DNA of 64,000 nucleotides, taken from assembly GCA_037976565.1 (NCBI GenBank), contig CP137679.1:7299973-7363972 (forward strand). The letters are read 5' to 3'. Made by a program: the position numbers and the translations under genes. This document shows, in pieces, positions 35,690-48,401 of the stretch; within the stretch, counting starts at the first letter, position 1; the number at the start of each line of letters is the position of its first letter. Source of the stretch: Mesocentrotus franciscanus. Lineage: Eukaryota > Echinodermata > Echinoidea > Camarodonta > Strongylocentrotidae. The notes below the pieces were generated by a model that saw only the letters and a list, made by a program, of their open reading frames with translations, searched no databases and was not told where the DNA came from.

Positions 35690-36697
35690 ATCTACCACTG
35701 AAATACACTTCAAATACCATTCACCATTCAGATTACCCTTCAGTTACCCTTCATTTTTTGGTAGGCCTACCCTTCACCACTCAAATGTTATAATTCAAAT
35801 ACCATTCACCATTCAGATTACCCTTCATTCACCCTTCATTTTGTTTACCCTTCACCACTCAAATGGTATCATTCAAATACCATTAAGATACCCTTTGTAT
35901 CAAACTCTACCACTGAAATACACTTCAAATACCATTCACCATTCAGATTACCCTTCATTTGTTTGTACCCTTCCCCACTCAAATGGTATAATTCATATAC
36001 CATTAATTAGGCATTCTGATAGTTTGAGTTAGCCTATATACTGTCTACCACTTAAATACCCTTCAAATACCCAGTCACCATTCAGATTACCTTTCATTTA
36101 CCCTTCATTCTTTTTAACCCTTCACCACTCAAATGGTATAATTCAAATACCATTAAGATACCCTTTGAGTTATATACTCTACCACTGAAATACCCTTCAA
36201 ATATATACCATTCACCATTCAGAGTACCTTTCATTTACCCTTCATCTTTTGTTTACCCTTCACCACTCAAATTAGTCAAATGGTATCCGATTCAAATACC
36301 ATTGAGATACCCTTTGAATTACACTCTACCACTGAAATACCCTTCAATTTACCCTTCTTTTTTTTTTACCCTTCACCACTCAAATGGTATCATTCAAATA
36401 CCATTAAGATACCCTTTGAATTATACTCTACCACTGAAATACCCTTCAATTTACCCTTCATTTTTTTACCCTTCACCACTCAAATGGTATCATTCAAATA
36501 CCATTAAGATACCCTTTGAATTATACTCTACCACTGAAATACCCTTCAATTTACCCTTCATTTTTTTACCCTTCACCACTCAAATGGTATCATTCAAATA
36601 CCATTAAGATACCCTTTGTATTAAACTCTACCACTGAAATACCCTTCAATTACCATTCACCATTCAGATTACCCTTCATTTACCCTTCACTTTTTTT
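35690..36697 (+). repeat. Right TACC-word array
   Basis: Diverged ACCCTTC, ACCATTC and ACCACTC words mixed with AATGGTATCATTCAAATACC. Part of it is a homogeneous 100-bp period: TACCCTTCACCACTC starts at 36367, 36467 and 36567. Same vocabulary and sense as the left array. It ends in CTTTTTTTGTAC against the resumed LINE frame. Confidence 0.9.
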
Positions 36698-36875
36698 GTA
36701 CAAAGGGTAAAAGTACGAAAGGAGTTGTCGGATCTGATCACAGTAAATACCGGGTCGCCCCAGGGATGTGTGCTATCAGCACCTTTGTTTATCTATATGT
36801 GACTGCTTAGCTACAAAAGACGGCGTTAAGCTTCTGAAATATGCCAAGATACGGCTCGGGGGTCAACCTAGCTGG
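36698..36875 (+). pseudogene. LINE reverse transcriptase, 3' half (interrupted)
   Basis: From GTA at 36698 the frame reads VQRVKVRKELSDLITVN, then TGSPQGCVLSAPLFIYM and a TGA. After a shift it reads DCLATKDGVKLLKYA, where the catalytic YADD is damaged (YAKI). PQGCVLS and KYAxD are RT core motifs in the order expected after the block ending at 17576. Decayed and inactive. Confidence 0.82.
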
Positions 36876-38412
36876 AAAGGAAACCAATTTTCATGTAAAG
36901 ATCGCATAGCTCCGTATAGCAAATTGACCGTCTAGCTGGCATGTTCTATAAGTGGTGGGTGTGGCCAGGGGGCGGCCCCCTCCCAAAAAAGCGGCCCTTC
37001 ATTTTTTGACGACAAAATAGTATTTTGTAAATAATATTTTAAGGAAACCTTAAACCACCATGAGTTGGGTGTCAAAGAAAATTAAATTATCTACATTTTG
37101 GTACCTATTTCAACGAAATTAGGATTAATTAACATCGCAAATCAAATCAAAATCGGAGAAGTGCATTTTCTCATAACTTTCCAGGAATTTGCTTATGTAC
37201 AAAGACAATATCCTGTGCAAGGGAGAGGTTTATATATCTCTTCAATAAAAAGTTATAGCAATCCAAAGTTATTGATTTGATTTCCGCAAAAACAACATTT
37301 TGCCCACATGACTGTGTATTAACTATATGCATATACATGTAGTATAAGAACATTTCCATTTGAGTAATAGTGGATGGAATCATTAATTGAAATGTAAGAT
37401 TCTATGAATGCTGTATCTATACGATACGGCCGGACCAATTACATTCCAAAAAGTAGTCCCCGTCATGAAAAGAACCCCCCTGAGAAACCTCAAGGGCGCT
37501 TTTTTTGTAAATTAAAAAAGAGTCCCCTTGGAAGAAAAAAAAATTAATGGTTGATTGTCATAAAAAGTAACTACACTCCTAAACAATTGCTCATAATTGA
37601 TTTCAAGATTAATTAAATTTTCGTCTTGCAAAAATATTTCTATGGTAGTTAGGAAAACAATGTGTAACAATAAAAGGTTATCATTGATCCATGGTTGAAT
37701 AAGCATACATTAATGAATTTTTATTTTCATATTTTAAAATTCGCAAAAGTAATATTATCATTGCAGTTTTGGCAGGGTATTAAACAATTTCAAAATGCAC
37801 TGTTTCACAATTGCAAATAATGCGCCATTTACAAATAAATATGGATGGAATATCAAAAAGCATTGTTTCATAAATTATAATCAATGCATTCAGTCATGTG
37901 CTGTTTCACAACAATGTACAAGCACGCACAGTGTCCTGTGACTTTTCAATTGGGCCATTTTGTCTTTAATCTGTTCTCATTCAGCCATACGTGTGATCAA
38001 AGAGATATCTTTGGTGTGATGGATATCTCTGATTTTCACACAAAATGTACCAAATGACTTTACCAATATTGTGGTAAGATGACATTGTGATACATAGTAA
38101 GGGTTTCGAAATTATGAGCAATTCTTCAGGGAGTAGTTAGTAGTTACTTCTTGTGTTCTGTTTACATGTACATGTATGTGTAAATGTAGTGTTACCACCT
38201 GTAAACCGGAGATTGGCTCATTAATTTTGAATCATTTTTCTTTTAGGCAAATTTCAATTAAAAAAAACCCATGAAAATACAAAACAAATATCTGATATAT
38301 TGTGTTCACTATTTATGTCTATTTTAAATGCGCTACTTTTACTTGTATAGACGGCATCAAATCAACTAAAATACGAATGGACTTATTATTGTACATGATT
38401 TTATTAGGTGCC
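36876..38412. other. No gene seen
   Basis: AT-rich, with one GC-richer patch (GGGGGCGGCCCCCT, about 36968). No repeat or coding structure that I can support. Confidence 0.55.
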
Positions 38413-38545
38413 ACACGATCTGGAAGCGTCATAGTGTAGTGATTCTAGCTGACTCACGTCTTTCAATTGTCATAAGGTCGTGAGTTCGAATCCCACTCCA
38501 GGACGTTGATTTCCTTGAGCAAGAAATTCATCCACATTGATAATT
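38413..38545 (+). mobile_element. tRNA-derived SINE
   Basis: A box-A-like stretch ATAGTGTAGTG (about 38430) and a strong box B GAGTTCGAATCCC (about 38482) are spaced as in a tRNA promoter. They are followed by TTTCCTTGAGCAAGAAATTC and ATCCACATTG, a tail common in animal SINEs. The head does not close into a tRNA acceptor stem, so it is a SINE rather than a tRNA gene. Confidence 0.75.
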
Positions 38546-38655
38546 ATGTATAGGATAGCATTCACCAACTTCTTTTGTTTTGTTTTACCAATCCACCATT
38601 CAACATGTCAACTCTCAAGTACGTCCTTTCAACACCTTATATCGCTCACACAACG

Positions 38656-38687
38656 CGCGAAAGGCCGCCGAAGGCGGCCCTTTCGCG
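38656..38687. repeat. GC-rich hairpin
   Basis: CGCGAAAGGCCGCC and GGCGGCCCTTTCGCG pair around GAA with a one-base bulge. It stands out in AT-rich surroundings. Confidence 0.8.
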
Positions 38688-38900
38688 AGTGTAGATAAAA
38701 TAATTACTGTGTATCTAAAAAATGATAGACCAGTCTCGCAACGTGTCCACGTCGGATTCACAGGTCCCGCGAAGAATACATAAGAGCATGCCCAACCTAG
38801 CAACAACCAATTAATGCACGCAACCCACACCCCGCCCACCGAAACCAACGGGTCATGAGGCTGAGAGGAACGACGAAAATCAAATACCATTTCCTTATAT

Positions 38901-39424
38901 AGTCTTTTTAACGTTAAGGACCAGATGGTGCCGATCGCAGATATCTCCTTGAAGGAAACCAGTTATAACAGTGTCATCTGCGTACTTGATTATTGAACAA
39001 TGATGGTATAGATCATATAGAGCGAAAAGAGAATTGGTGAAATTACACATCCTTGAGGAGCACCCAGATTCAGACATTTGATGATAGAGTTCAGATTATT
39101 GCACTTAACCCACTGTGGTCTGTCTACAAGGAAATTATGGATTATCCTAACAAGACAGGATGTGACATTCATATTAAGTAGCTTATCTATCAGTATGTAA
39201 GGTACAATCGTATTAAAGGCACTTGAGAAATCTATGAACACAGACCTAACATAAGACCTAGGAACATCCAAATGCTGATACAGACCCTGTAGAAAAACAA
39301 GTACTGCGTCTTCTACACCTCTATTGTTCTGATATGCAAACTGAGTCTTGTCAAAAATTCGAAGAGATATAAAATAAAAACTATTTTGAGAATTAAGAGC
39401 AATACAACGAGTTTTTTTAAACAA
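38901..39424 (-). pseudogene. LINE reverse-transcriptase fragment
   Basis: Minus strand: KTQFAYQNNRGVEDAVLVF, then RSVFIDFSSAFNTIVPYIL and LNLGAPQGCVISPILFSLY. After a frameshift near 39030 it continues IIKYADDTVITGFLQGDICD to a stop. Both catalytic regions (FIDFSSAF and YADD) are present but out of frame, and the stretch after YADD is shortened. It is CR1/Rex1-like, the same broad class as the split copy at 17205/36698. Both ends are truncated. Confidence 0.85.
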
Positions 39425-39632
39425 TTTAAATCGAAACCCATTCAGATTATCACAACATTAACGTGAGAAATATGCAAAAGTGAGGTCTAAAATAGCAAAA
39501 TTTAAAACTAAATTTATGATTAATCTTATTATCATCATTATTTATATAGAATATTATGTTTATTGGAATCTAAATTTTCTATGAAAATAGAAATTAAGAA
39601 TAAGCACATGAGATTTATAGGGATGACTCCCC

Positions 39633-42519
39633 CAGGCACGGATCCAGGGGCCGAGGGCCTTGCCCCCCACGCCAAAAGAGAGAGAGAGAGAGAGAGAGGG
39701 AGAGAAAGGGAAACTTCTACTTCTACTTCTATGGTAATACTCATCAACGCCTGTTCAGCATCTAGATGAGGGTAAAGCATAGAGTTGTTATATACAGCTC
39801 TATGCGGTACAGTTCCTGAAAAGGGAACTAAATTGATTCAAGAGCCACCTTGAACTGCTCCAAAGAAGGCAGTTCGACGATGTTCTGAGGTAGCTCGTCC
39901 CAGTCCTTAGTGTCCGACTGGGGAAATAACTAAATTTGTAAGTGTCCATTGAAGAGCCTAGTCTCATATATCGTTGTTGTTGACTCCTCCTTGTAGTTCG
40001 CTCCCTCGGAAAGAAAGAAGAGGAAAGAAAAGGGGGAAAAGAAGGAGATCGGGGGGGGGGGCGAAAGGGCCTTGCCTCCCATGCTCCCAAAGGAAAAGAG
40101 GAGATAAAGGGAAGGAAAAAAAAATAAGATATAAGTTTCGATTTTCCCGCGAACAAATTGTGGATCGGGGGCAAAGGCCTTGCCTCCCGCCCAACAAAAA
40201 AGAGAACAGGAAGGAAAGGAAAGAGGAGCGCTAAAAGGAACAAAAAGAGGAAGAAGAAAATAAATGGGTGAAAAGAAGGAGATCAGTTGCGATTAATCCA
40301 TGTGTGGATCGGAGGGGACAAAGGCCCTTGCCTCCCCAGCAAACTTAAAAGAAAGAGAAGGAAGGGAAGGGAAAGGAAAGAGGAGAGAAAGGGAAAGAAA
40401 CAGAGAGAAGAAGAAGGTAGGGAGATCAGTTTTTGCCAACAAGGTGTTGATCGGGGGCGAAAGGCCCTTGCCCCCGATCAACACCTTGTTGGCGGAAAAA
40501 TCGCAACTGATCTCAGCAAATAAAGAGAGAGAGAGAGAGAGAGGGAAAAAAAGAAAAAAAGAAGAAGAAAAGAAAAGATGGAAAAGATATGCTTTTGCGC
40601 CCCTCTCGCCCCAACGAGACTAAGCGCCAGATACAACACTGGTCTGATGAGGGGGCTAAATAAGATTCAAACGTGCTTTATTTCTAATTCGATACCAGTG
40701 ATCTACAAATGTTTCTGAAATTATATAATTTTTTTTATGCGTTTGTAGGAAAATGACAAATTCCCAAATTAATAGTCGGGCAAGACATATGTTTATTTAG
40801 AGGTCTACATGTCGATCAGGGCCCGCGGAACGGCGGGGCTCGGGGGCTCGAGCTCGCCCCACACTTTTGAAAAAGTATATTCAAGAGCAATAGAAAGAAA
40901 GAGATGAAGAAAGAAAAAAAGTGACCTGCCAGTGACACAAAATAATGAGCTAACAAAATATGCTTATGACCGTGATAAATGCCTAAAACCCCTTAGCTTC
41001 TGGGGGCTCCGCCCCCTGGACCCCACGCCAATTAGTGTCCTGCCAGTGTCACAAATAAGGTATCAAAATATGCTCATCTGATCGTAATTAAGTACCTAAA
41101 ACCCCTGAACTTCCGGGGGTTCCACCCCCTGGACCTCAACTAGCGCCGTACCGGGCCCCTGGATGCTCATCAGACGGCAATTGAATGCCTAAAACCTCTG
41201 AACTTCCGGGGGCTCTGCCCCCTGGACCCAACCAAGGGCCCTAAGGCGGGCCCCTGGATGCTCATCTGACCGTAATTAAAATGCCTAAAACCTCTGAACC
41301 CACGCCAATTAGTGACCTCCCAGTGTCACAAATAAGTTATTAAAATATGCTCATCTGACCGCAATTTAATGCCTAAACCCCTGAGCTTCTGGGGGCTCCT
41401 CCCCCTGGTCCCCATGCCAATTAGTGTCCTGCCAGTTTCACAAATAAGGTATTAAAATATGCTCATAATTATGTCCGTTATTAAATGCCTAAAACCCCTG
41501 AGCTTCCGGGGGCTCCGGCCCTCAACCCCACCAAGGGCCCTAAGGCGGGCCCCTGGATGCTCATCTGACCGTAATTAAATGCCTAAAACCTCTGAACTTC
41601 AGGGGCACCCCACCTAGGACCCTAAGGCGGGCCCATGGATGCTCATCTGACGGTAATTTGATGCCTAAAACCCCTGAGCTTCCAGGGGTTCTGCTCCCCG
41701 GACCTTACCAATTAGGGCCCATAAGGCGGGTTCATCTGAATTAAATGCCTAAAACCCTGAGCCCTGGATCCCACCTAGGGCCCTAAGGCGGGCCCCTGGA
41801 TGCTCATCTGACCGTAATTTAATGCCTAAAACCTTGAGCTTCCGGGGCTCTGCCCCCGGGAACCCACGCCAATTAGTGACCTCCCAGTGTCACAAATTAG
41901 GTATTAAAATATGCTCATCTGACCGTAATTAAATGCCTGAAAACCCTGAGCCATGGATCCCACTGAGGGCCCTAAGGCGGGCCCCTGGATGGTCATTTGA
42001 CCGTAATTTAATGCGAAAACCTTGAGCTTCTGGGGGCTCTGCCCCCGGGTCCCCATGCCAATTAGTGTCCTACCAGTGTCACAAATAAGGTATCAAAATA
42101 TGCTCATATGTCCGTAATTAAATGCCTAAAACCCTGAGCTTCCGTGGGCTCCGGCCCTCAACCCCACCAAGGGCCATAAGGCGGGCCCTGAATGCTCATC
42201 TGACCGTAATTAAATGCCCATACCCCCTGAGCTTCCGGGGGCTCTGCCCCTTGAACCCCACTGGGGCTTTGCCCCTAGACCACACGCCAATTTACGCTAC
42301 GCTCTGCCTGATAGTAAATACTTTAGCCTCCCTCACCCACTTTGAAAAACGTTCAGCGGGGCCTGCATGTTAGAGTGGTGGTGATGCAGATTTTTTGTCT
42401 GCCCCCAAAACAATTTTTGCTCATTAACGCCACTGCTGGTCACCATTACGTACCAATATTTGACTCGCGCATGATTTCAAATTTGGGCCCCCCCCTAAGA
42501 AATCCTGGATCCGCGCCTG
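39633..42519. mobile_element. hAT-like element, opposite orientation
   Basis: Ends CAGGCACGGATCCAG and CCTGGATCCGCGCCTG are flanked by GACTCCCC (39625-39632) and GACTCCCT (42520-42527), an 8-bp duplication with one mismatch. Reading in from 42519 on the minus strand reproduces the left end of 14328-16418, so both are one family. The interior has (AG)-rich tracts, GATCAACACCTTGTTGGC blocks (including a perfect 24-base inverted pair at 40435-40458 and 40470-40493), and many units near 100 bp containing GAGCTTCCGGGGGCTC and GATGCTCATCTGACCGTAA. Confidence 0.86.
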
Positions 42520-42663
42520 GACTCCCTCCTCACGCACAACACAAACACACACACACGCCCACACACACACACCACATACCCAACACGTATAATGCGCTAG
42601 TTACAACTTAGGTTATTTGTTCTTGACAATGATTCACTCAAATTAGACCTTTTTAATGGCGGC

Positions 42664-42858
42664 TGTTACAATTTGTGCACCCCGAATTCGATGAGGTATA
42701 TAATAATGTACATGTATGTGAGTTTCATCAAATTTAATGCAAATGGGAAATAACGGCGAATTTATTAAAGCCGATAACCCCTATATACCCTACAATTTGT
42801 GCATGCACCCCGAATTCGATGAGGAATATAATAATATATATTTTATGTGAGTTGCATC
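42664..42858. repeat. Direct repeat pair, about 65 bp
   Basis: ACCCCGAATTCGATGAGG with flanking similarity occurs near 42680-42697 and near 42806-42823, each followed by a TATAATAAT tract. Confidence 0.8.
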
Positions 42859-42859
42859 A

Positions 42860-43409
42860 GTGGTTTTGGTGTAATGAGCAAAAACTTTTTTTTTGGGGGG
42901 GGGCAGAAAAAAAAATCAGGGATGATTTCAACGTTTATTTCTCTCTTTACATGGTCCAAGACGGGCGCGCCGGAAGCAGTTTGGGATGGGGGAGGCAAAC
43001 ATTCCAGGAAGCCTTTCAGGGGCAGTGGCGTACGTACGTGATGAGCAAAAACGCTTTGGGGCAGAAGCAAAATCTGTATCACAACCACTCTAACATGTTA
43101 TATGCAGGCCCCGCGGAACCTTTTTCAAAGTGGAGTATTAACGATCAGGTAAAGCGTAAATTGGCGTGGGGTCCAGGGCGGGAGCCCACGGAAGCTCAGG
43201 GGTTTAATGCATTAAATTACGGTCAGATAAGCATATTTAGTACCTGGCAGGTCACTAATTAGCAGGGGGTACAGGGGGCTGAGCCCCCTGGAGCTCAGGG
43301 GTTTTAGGCATTATGGTCAGATGAGCATCCAGGGGCCTGCCTTAGGGCCCTTGGTTGGGTCCAAGGGGCAGAGCCCCCAGAAGCTCAGGGGTTTTAGGGG
43401 AGGGGTCGT

Positions 43410-43453
<44 letters not shown>
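42860..43453. mobile_element. Fragment of the same hAT-like family, ending in (TA)n
   Basis: Shares GTAATGAGCAAAA, GTAAATTGGCGTGGGGTCCA and CTCAGGGGTTTTAGG blocks with the two complete elements but lacks recognisable termini. It ends in about 20 TA units (43413-43453). Confidence 0.7.
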
Positions 43454-43458
<5 letters not shown>

Positions 43459-45265
43459 TCAATTACTAATTCTTAATTTCCTTTATCATAGAAAATTTAA
43501 ATTCCAATGATAAACATAATTATAATAACAATAATAAAGTTGTAAATTTTGCTTCTTTATAAGGTTGGACCTTTCTTATGCATATTTCTTATTTTAATAT
43601 GTTGTGCAAATTTGAATGGATTTCGATTTAAATTGTTCATAAAACTCCTTTGATTGCTCTAAATTCTCAAAATAAATATTGTTTTTATATCTCTTCGAAT
43701 TTAATGAGAAAAACGACTAGACCAAAGACTACTCCTATCCGTGTCTGCTTGCGGAGACTACGTTCAGCAGCCAAATGAGCAGAACGTTCATATGGTTCAA
43801 CATACTGGCCCTATGCGTTATCGATATCAGTTTGGCTGCCAGCTTCCGCTTGGCTCTGTAAACTATGGGACAAAATAACTTTGACCAGAGCCATCTATGT
43901 ACAGAGTTTGGCCAATTTATTTAAGTTGGGTCTCATTATGTTGTCGTATGCAGTACTTCGCCATATTGTGCCCTACAACCCACTACTAGAACCAAAACTT
44001 TGAAAATTGATGGCTCTGGTTTGGACTTACCCATTGAAGAAAGTGAGGGGGAAATATCTGACATCAATAAATAAATAAACTCATACTAGTTTATCAATAT
44101 TACAATAAAACTATAATTTCTGAAATATGAAAACTCACAAATGTTTCTGAAACGCATCATTTACATTAAAACGCAACATGGGATGAAAGCCCTTAAAAGT
44201 GATAAGACTGTGAACATTTTCAAGGCAACTGAGAAGAAAAAAAAGATTCCGTAAAACATCTTTAAAGGCAAAAAGACTCTTCAGAAAGATATTACAATGT
44301 AATTACAGCAAAATGTTTCATAAGAAATGACAATATATGTGTGTATAAGTCACTATAAAGGTAACAATATTTACTTTAGTGGTTCTGTCTAAAATTCATA
44401 GATGAATAATCAAACATCGCAACTCTTTAAAGATTTATCTCTTATTCTTCTACTTGGTCTTTTTCATAACATCAAAATAAAATACCAATAAATAAATGGT
44501 TAGTGCATAATAGTGTAAAAGTGTAGCACACATAATATAAAAATCCACATATTAGTAGTTTGCGATGTACCAATGAGACTATATTCCTTGCAATTATTTC
44601 ATTTCTGGTAGGTCTAATCTCCAGAGCAAGAAATTACTGCATTGATGAGTAACAACAATTACTTTACATAAAAGTTACCATAGCTAATGCACTGAGTAGG
44701 CCTATTTGAATATGGAATGTTAGAAGATCGGCAAAATTCATATAATACTAAACTACAAGATGAATATAGTTGAGACCATTTCAGTAGATAAACAGATTAG
44801 TCAAAGAATATTATATTTATATAAACATCAATATATATATTACATCATTACACAAATGATGCATGCGAATGAGTTCTTTATACAATCTATTCGCAATTTG
44901 AGTTGAGGCTGTATGCATCTACAGGTATTGTATGAAGCCGTTAGGCTCGATACGATAGGTGCATATACAGCTTTAACAAGAGCAGATAAGGAACAATACA
45001 TGAATCATTTGTTTTATAAAACAAAAATCCTAGATCCTTGTGATTTGATGTTAAATAATAATCAATTTCAAGGTTGTTTTGAGTCATTACTGCTGACAAA
45101 TAAACCTGTTTAATAAGCTTACTTAAGTGCGCACACATTAGAGATAAGCGCACTAACACCTATACGTATTCATGAAGAAAAAAAACATGGGATAGTCTCA
45201 GTAAATGAATGACAGGTGACCGCATTTGACCAGTCTTTTGATCAAGATCTAGGAGCAAGTTTGAC
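43454..45265. other. No gene seen
   Basis: AT-rich. A 66-codon frame at 44913-45113 has a clean stop but no family features or splice support, and I would not annotate it. Confidence 0.55.
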
Positions 45266-45337
45266 AAAATAAGCTACATGTATTACCAGCACTATAAATT
45301 TATATTTATAGTGCTGGTAATACATGTAGCTTATTTT
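45266..45337. ncRNA. Candidate 72-nt hairpin (34-bp perfect stem)
   Basis: Arms 45266-45299 and 45304-45337 are exact reverse complements around TTAT; they include GCTACATGTATTACCAGC. Size and perfection would suit a small-RNA precursor. They equally suit a very young inverted repeat or an assembly fold-back artefact. No expression evidence is available. Confidence 0.35.
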
Positions 45338-46066
45338 ATAACTGCAATGAAGCAACAGTAAGGTTAGTTATGTAACAATGTTAATTTACCATAAATTACA
45401 TGGAACAAGTAGTACTCTGTCACTAGTAAAGTATAGAAATTATAATTATGAATTTATTTTAAAGGGTTAAATGTAGTTTTAATTTTGATTTTTAATGTAA
45501 ATTAGGCACAAACTTTGCAATACATGTACCCGTCCATAATTGAGGAAGAAAATAGCTTACTAATATTCCAAACCCCCAAAACAACAATGTAATATTTACA
45601 TGTAATTTCCAATGCAAACTGCCACAAAGAAAGTTTGTGAATTATAATCTAATTACATTTATACAAATATTTAATAAACTCCAGTGTACAGTGATAATGT
45701 ACTGCACACTGAAAAATAAAATTATAGATGAATTTTAAAAGAGAAATAATTTATAATGTATATTTTTTTGATTCGTTGTATTATAGTAATTCTCTGTTGC
45801 TGTCTGGGACGGAATATATTATCCTCCTAAATAAGTTTAACCCCCTCGAACATGGTCAGGATCTACCTCAAATTAACCTCTAAATAAAGTATTTGCTAAA
45901 GATAATTAGTTTTTGGGGTCGCGTGTGCAGAGCAATATATTTGACTGACCCTCCCAGGATTGACAGTGTATTTCACAGATGTCACATTCAATAGTAAAAG
46001 CAGGGTGAATTATCTTGGTTCCTTTATGGGCAACAAGGGCAGACCTTTTAGCTTGGCAATTAGGAC

Positions 46067-46458
46067 TTAAAGGTAAAGACCAGTTTTGGAAACGCCCCCT
46101 CAAAAAATGAAATGGAAGCTCTCATTACCAATCATGTGAAAGAATATGTTTTGACTAATACGTGATGATACAAATTTTGCCAGGAAACTGCCTACTAATT
46201 GATATATTTGGTAAATTATTATATCTATTGGGACCAAATAGATATCGCGCACGTGTCGGGTAGTCCCATATACATCTTTCTGTGTACAGTGCTTGTAACT
46301 TTACCAAGACTGGGCCAAATTTCTTATCATTTTGATGATTCCAGAACCTTGCAGTACACACAAATACTTATATGCTAGAAGATCAACCTTTTCTGATCAA
46401 TTCCACAACGTTTCTTTCACAATGCAATCGCATGACCAGAACTGGTCTTTATATTTAA
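46067..46458. mobile_element. TTAA-flanked element, 392 bp
   Basis: TTAA at 46067-46070 and 46455-46458. Ends AGGTAAAGACCAGTTTTGG and CCAGAACTGGTCTTTATAT are inverted. The interior matches the truncated, inverted copy at 32225-32540. Confidence 0.85.
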
Positions 46459-48038
46459 TGTTATAATGCCTCTTTACAACATGACAGTTATTTGGTAATG
46501 TGCTTTACAGCTGCCTGGGGGTTTAAAACTCCTTCCTTGTCTAAACATTTATATCTTTGAACTGCAGGGCAATTGATTGAGCTGTAACAAAGGATGTTAT
46601 GAAAACTCAGAAGAGCCTTATTAGATATGCACAGTCATAAGCACACTTTGCTTCAGTTTCATATTACTACTAATAATTACGACAAAAATTAGCAAGTGAG
46701 CTTAGGGGACTTTGTAGCATGCCGCTACTAGTTTTTTAATCACTAACTTTACTCATAAACGGGGCACAGGGAGTGCATGCATAAATCTGGGCCTACAACA
46801 ACATATATACATGTAAGAGCTTAACATCTGGGGCGTGTTTCTGAAAACTATGTTATCTTTCATGTACCGTAAGTAAAAGCTATGATAATTGAATTAAGAA
46901 ATTAAAATTGTGCAAAATAATCACTTATTACTTGTGCTTGTGCAAGTACCCAGCATCCTTCATCCAGACAACAACTTGCCCCGATTCGACATACATGGAC
47001 GTCTCACTAACAATGAAAATAATATAATTTTCAGAACACCACTGCCGGTATCAATCATAATACAAAGTAAACAGAAAACTCTAAAAATTAGGGCATAAAT
47101 TTGTTACCCTCTTACAGATTTAGCATAGACATACAAATAAAATCACTTCTTCAACTTACCACCTAATACAACATTTATAAAATCTAGAAAAACTCAACAT
47201 ATTCCAAAATAGTGCTATGCCAGCATAAAAAAAACACATACAGACCTCTTTCAATTGCAAAATTTTGAACAGTATTCCAGTATTCCAATACATTTCATAT
47301 ACTCAGATTAACATTCCATGTTTGAAATGTTTTTAAAAAATCACTGCGAGAGAACATTCCAAGTTACAGGACGTTGTTTTGCTTTCTCTTCATCTATTAT
47401 CCTTTGTACCTCTGCATACACATTTGTTAAAAGTGGATGGATCATTTAAAAGGCAAATGAAAGACTATATATGGATATGAAGTACATATAAATATGGCAT
47501 GCTTCAGTGGATAAGTACTTTCTCGACAGTAATACAGCATATATGAAGACAAATAAATATATATATCTAAAAAATACTTTATACATTATCTACATATCGG
47601 TATAGCAAACCTCTTATTTCAACCCTAATAGCTACACACCATGTAATTTACTTCGTTATGCAGCAAAACTATATTTCAAAATTGTCATAAATTTGTTGCT
47701 TTAGTCAATTTTGATGATAATAAAAAATGAATATTTCTCGACTTAAATGTATGTACTTTAAAAAAAAAAATTCTTGAAGAATACACATGTGTGTTGACTG
47801 TTGAATTACAATATTACAAAGAATTACAAATTCAATAACTATTTGAAAGACATTTGTCCCCATTATTTGCAAATAAAAGTTGAGTATAGTATAAACTGAT
47901 AAAGGTAAGGTAGTGTGGAGTATTTTTATGCTAGGATGAATATGCTAAAACTTTAGAAATAGTGTATGATGGTCATAACATTTTTCTATCTTTTTCAATC
48001 TTGCATTATACTATATTCATTTTACTATAAATATAAGT
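46459..48038. other. No gene seen
   Basis: AT-rich region downstream of the minus-strand FERM gene. A TTTATT at 48039-48044 is a possible minus-strand AATAAA about 530 nt past the stop, so transcription may end near there. Confidence 0.4.
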
Positions 48039-48401
48039 TTTATTATCTTGTCATCAAAGTAAAATAATCATGACCTCAGCTAAGAATGAGAAGCCCGCAA
48101 ATATAAATGTATCTTGAAAAAATGGGTAACCTAATGTATAACAAACAACACATGACCCATAACCTATGATCTATGGGGCTAATCACATAAACAGTTACCT
48201 ATATGATTGATTAAAATTGATCGCAACTTGATGTCAAACGAACTATGCATGCAAGAGACAGAAGATTGTAAAGTTTGTGATTGATTGGAGGACTTGCGAT
48301 CAATCTGGATCCATTGCAACTCTTTATAAGACAGGACCCTGGTCTATATCAGGACACCACAGCACATTTGACAGAGACAGTATAGATAGAACTTGGCTGC
48401 A

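Larger units (their letters stand above)
17577..36697. mobile_element. Putative 19.1-kb insertion with inverted ends
   Basis: Left end A7 then TGAAGGGTAAAT; right end is the reverse complement of A7 then GTGAAGGGTAAAT. GTAC flanks both sides (17573-17576 and 36698-36701). Removing the segment and one GTAC restores a continuous LINE reverse-transcriptase frame, because GTA starts a codon on both sides. The interior holds TACC-word arrays at each end, a later LINE, a 6-kb satellite, several TTAA elements and the minus-strand gene at 29051-35380. It may have begun as a smaller element that grew by nested insertion. A 4-bp duplication with short inverted ends does not identify a superfamily. Confidence 0.55.

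Noticed and set aside
35690..36697. Telomere-like repeats (ACCCTT words)
   Set aside because: Words vary between ACCCTTC, ACCATTC and ACCACTC and do not form a (TTAGGG)n run; the arrays are interstitial and bounded by LINE sequence.
38413..38545. A functional tRNA gene
   Set aside because: Boxes A and B are present but no acceptor stem closes, and a SINE-type tail follows.
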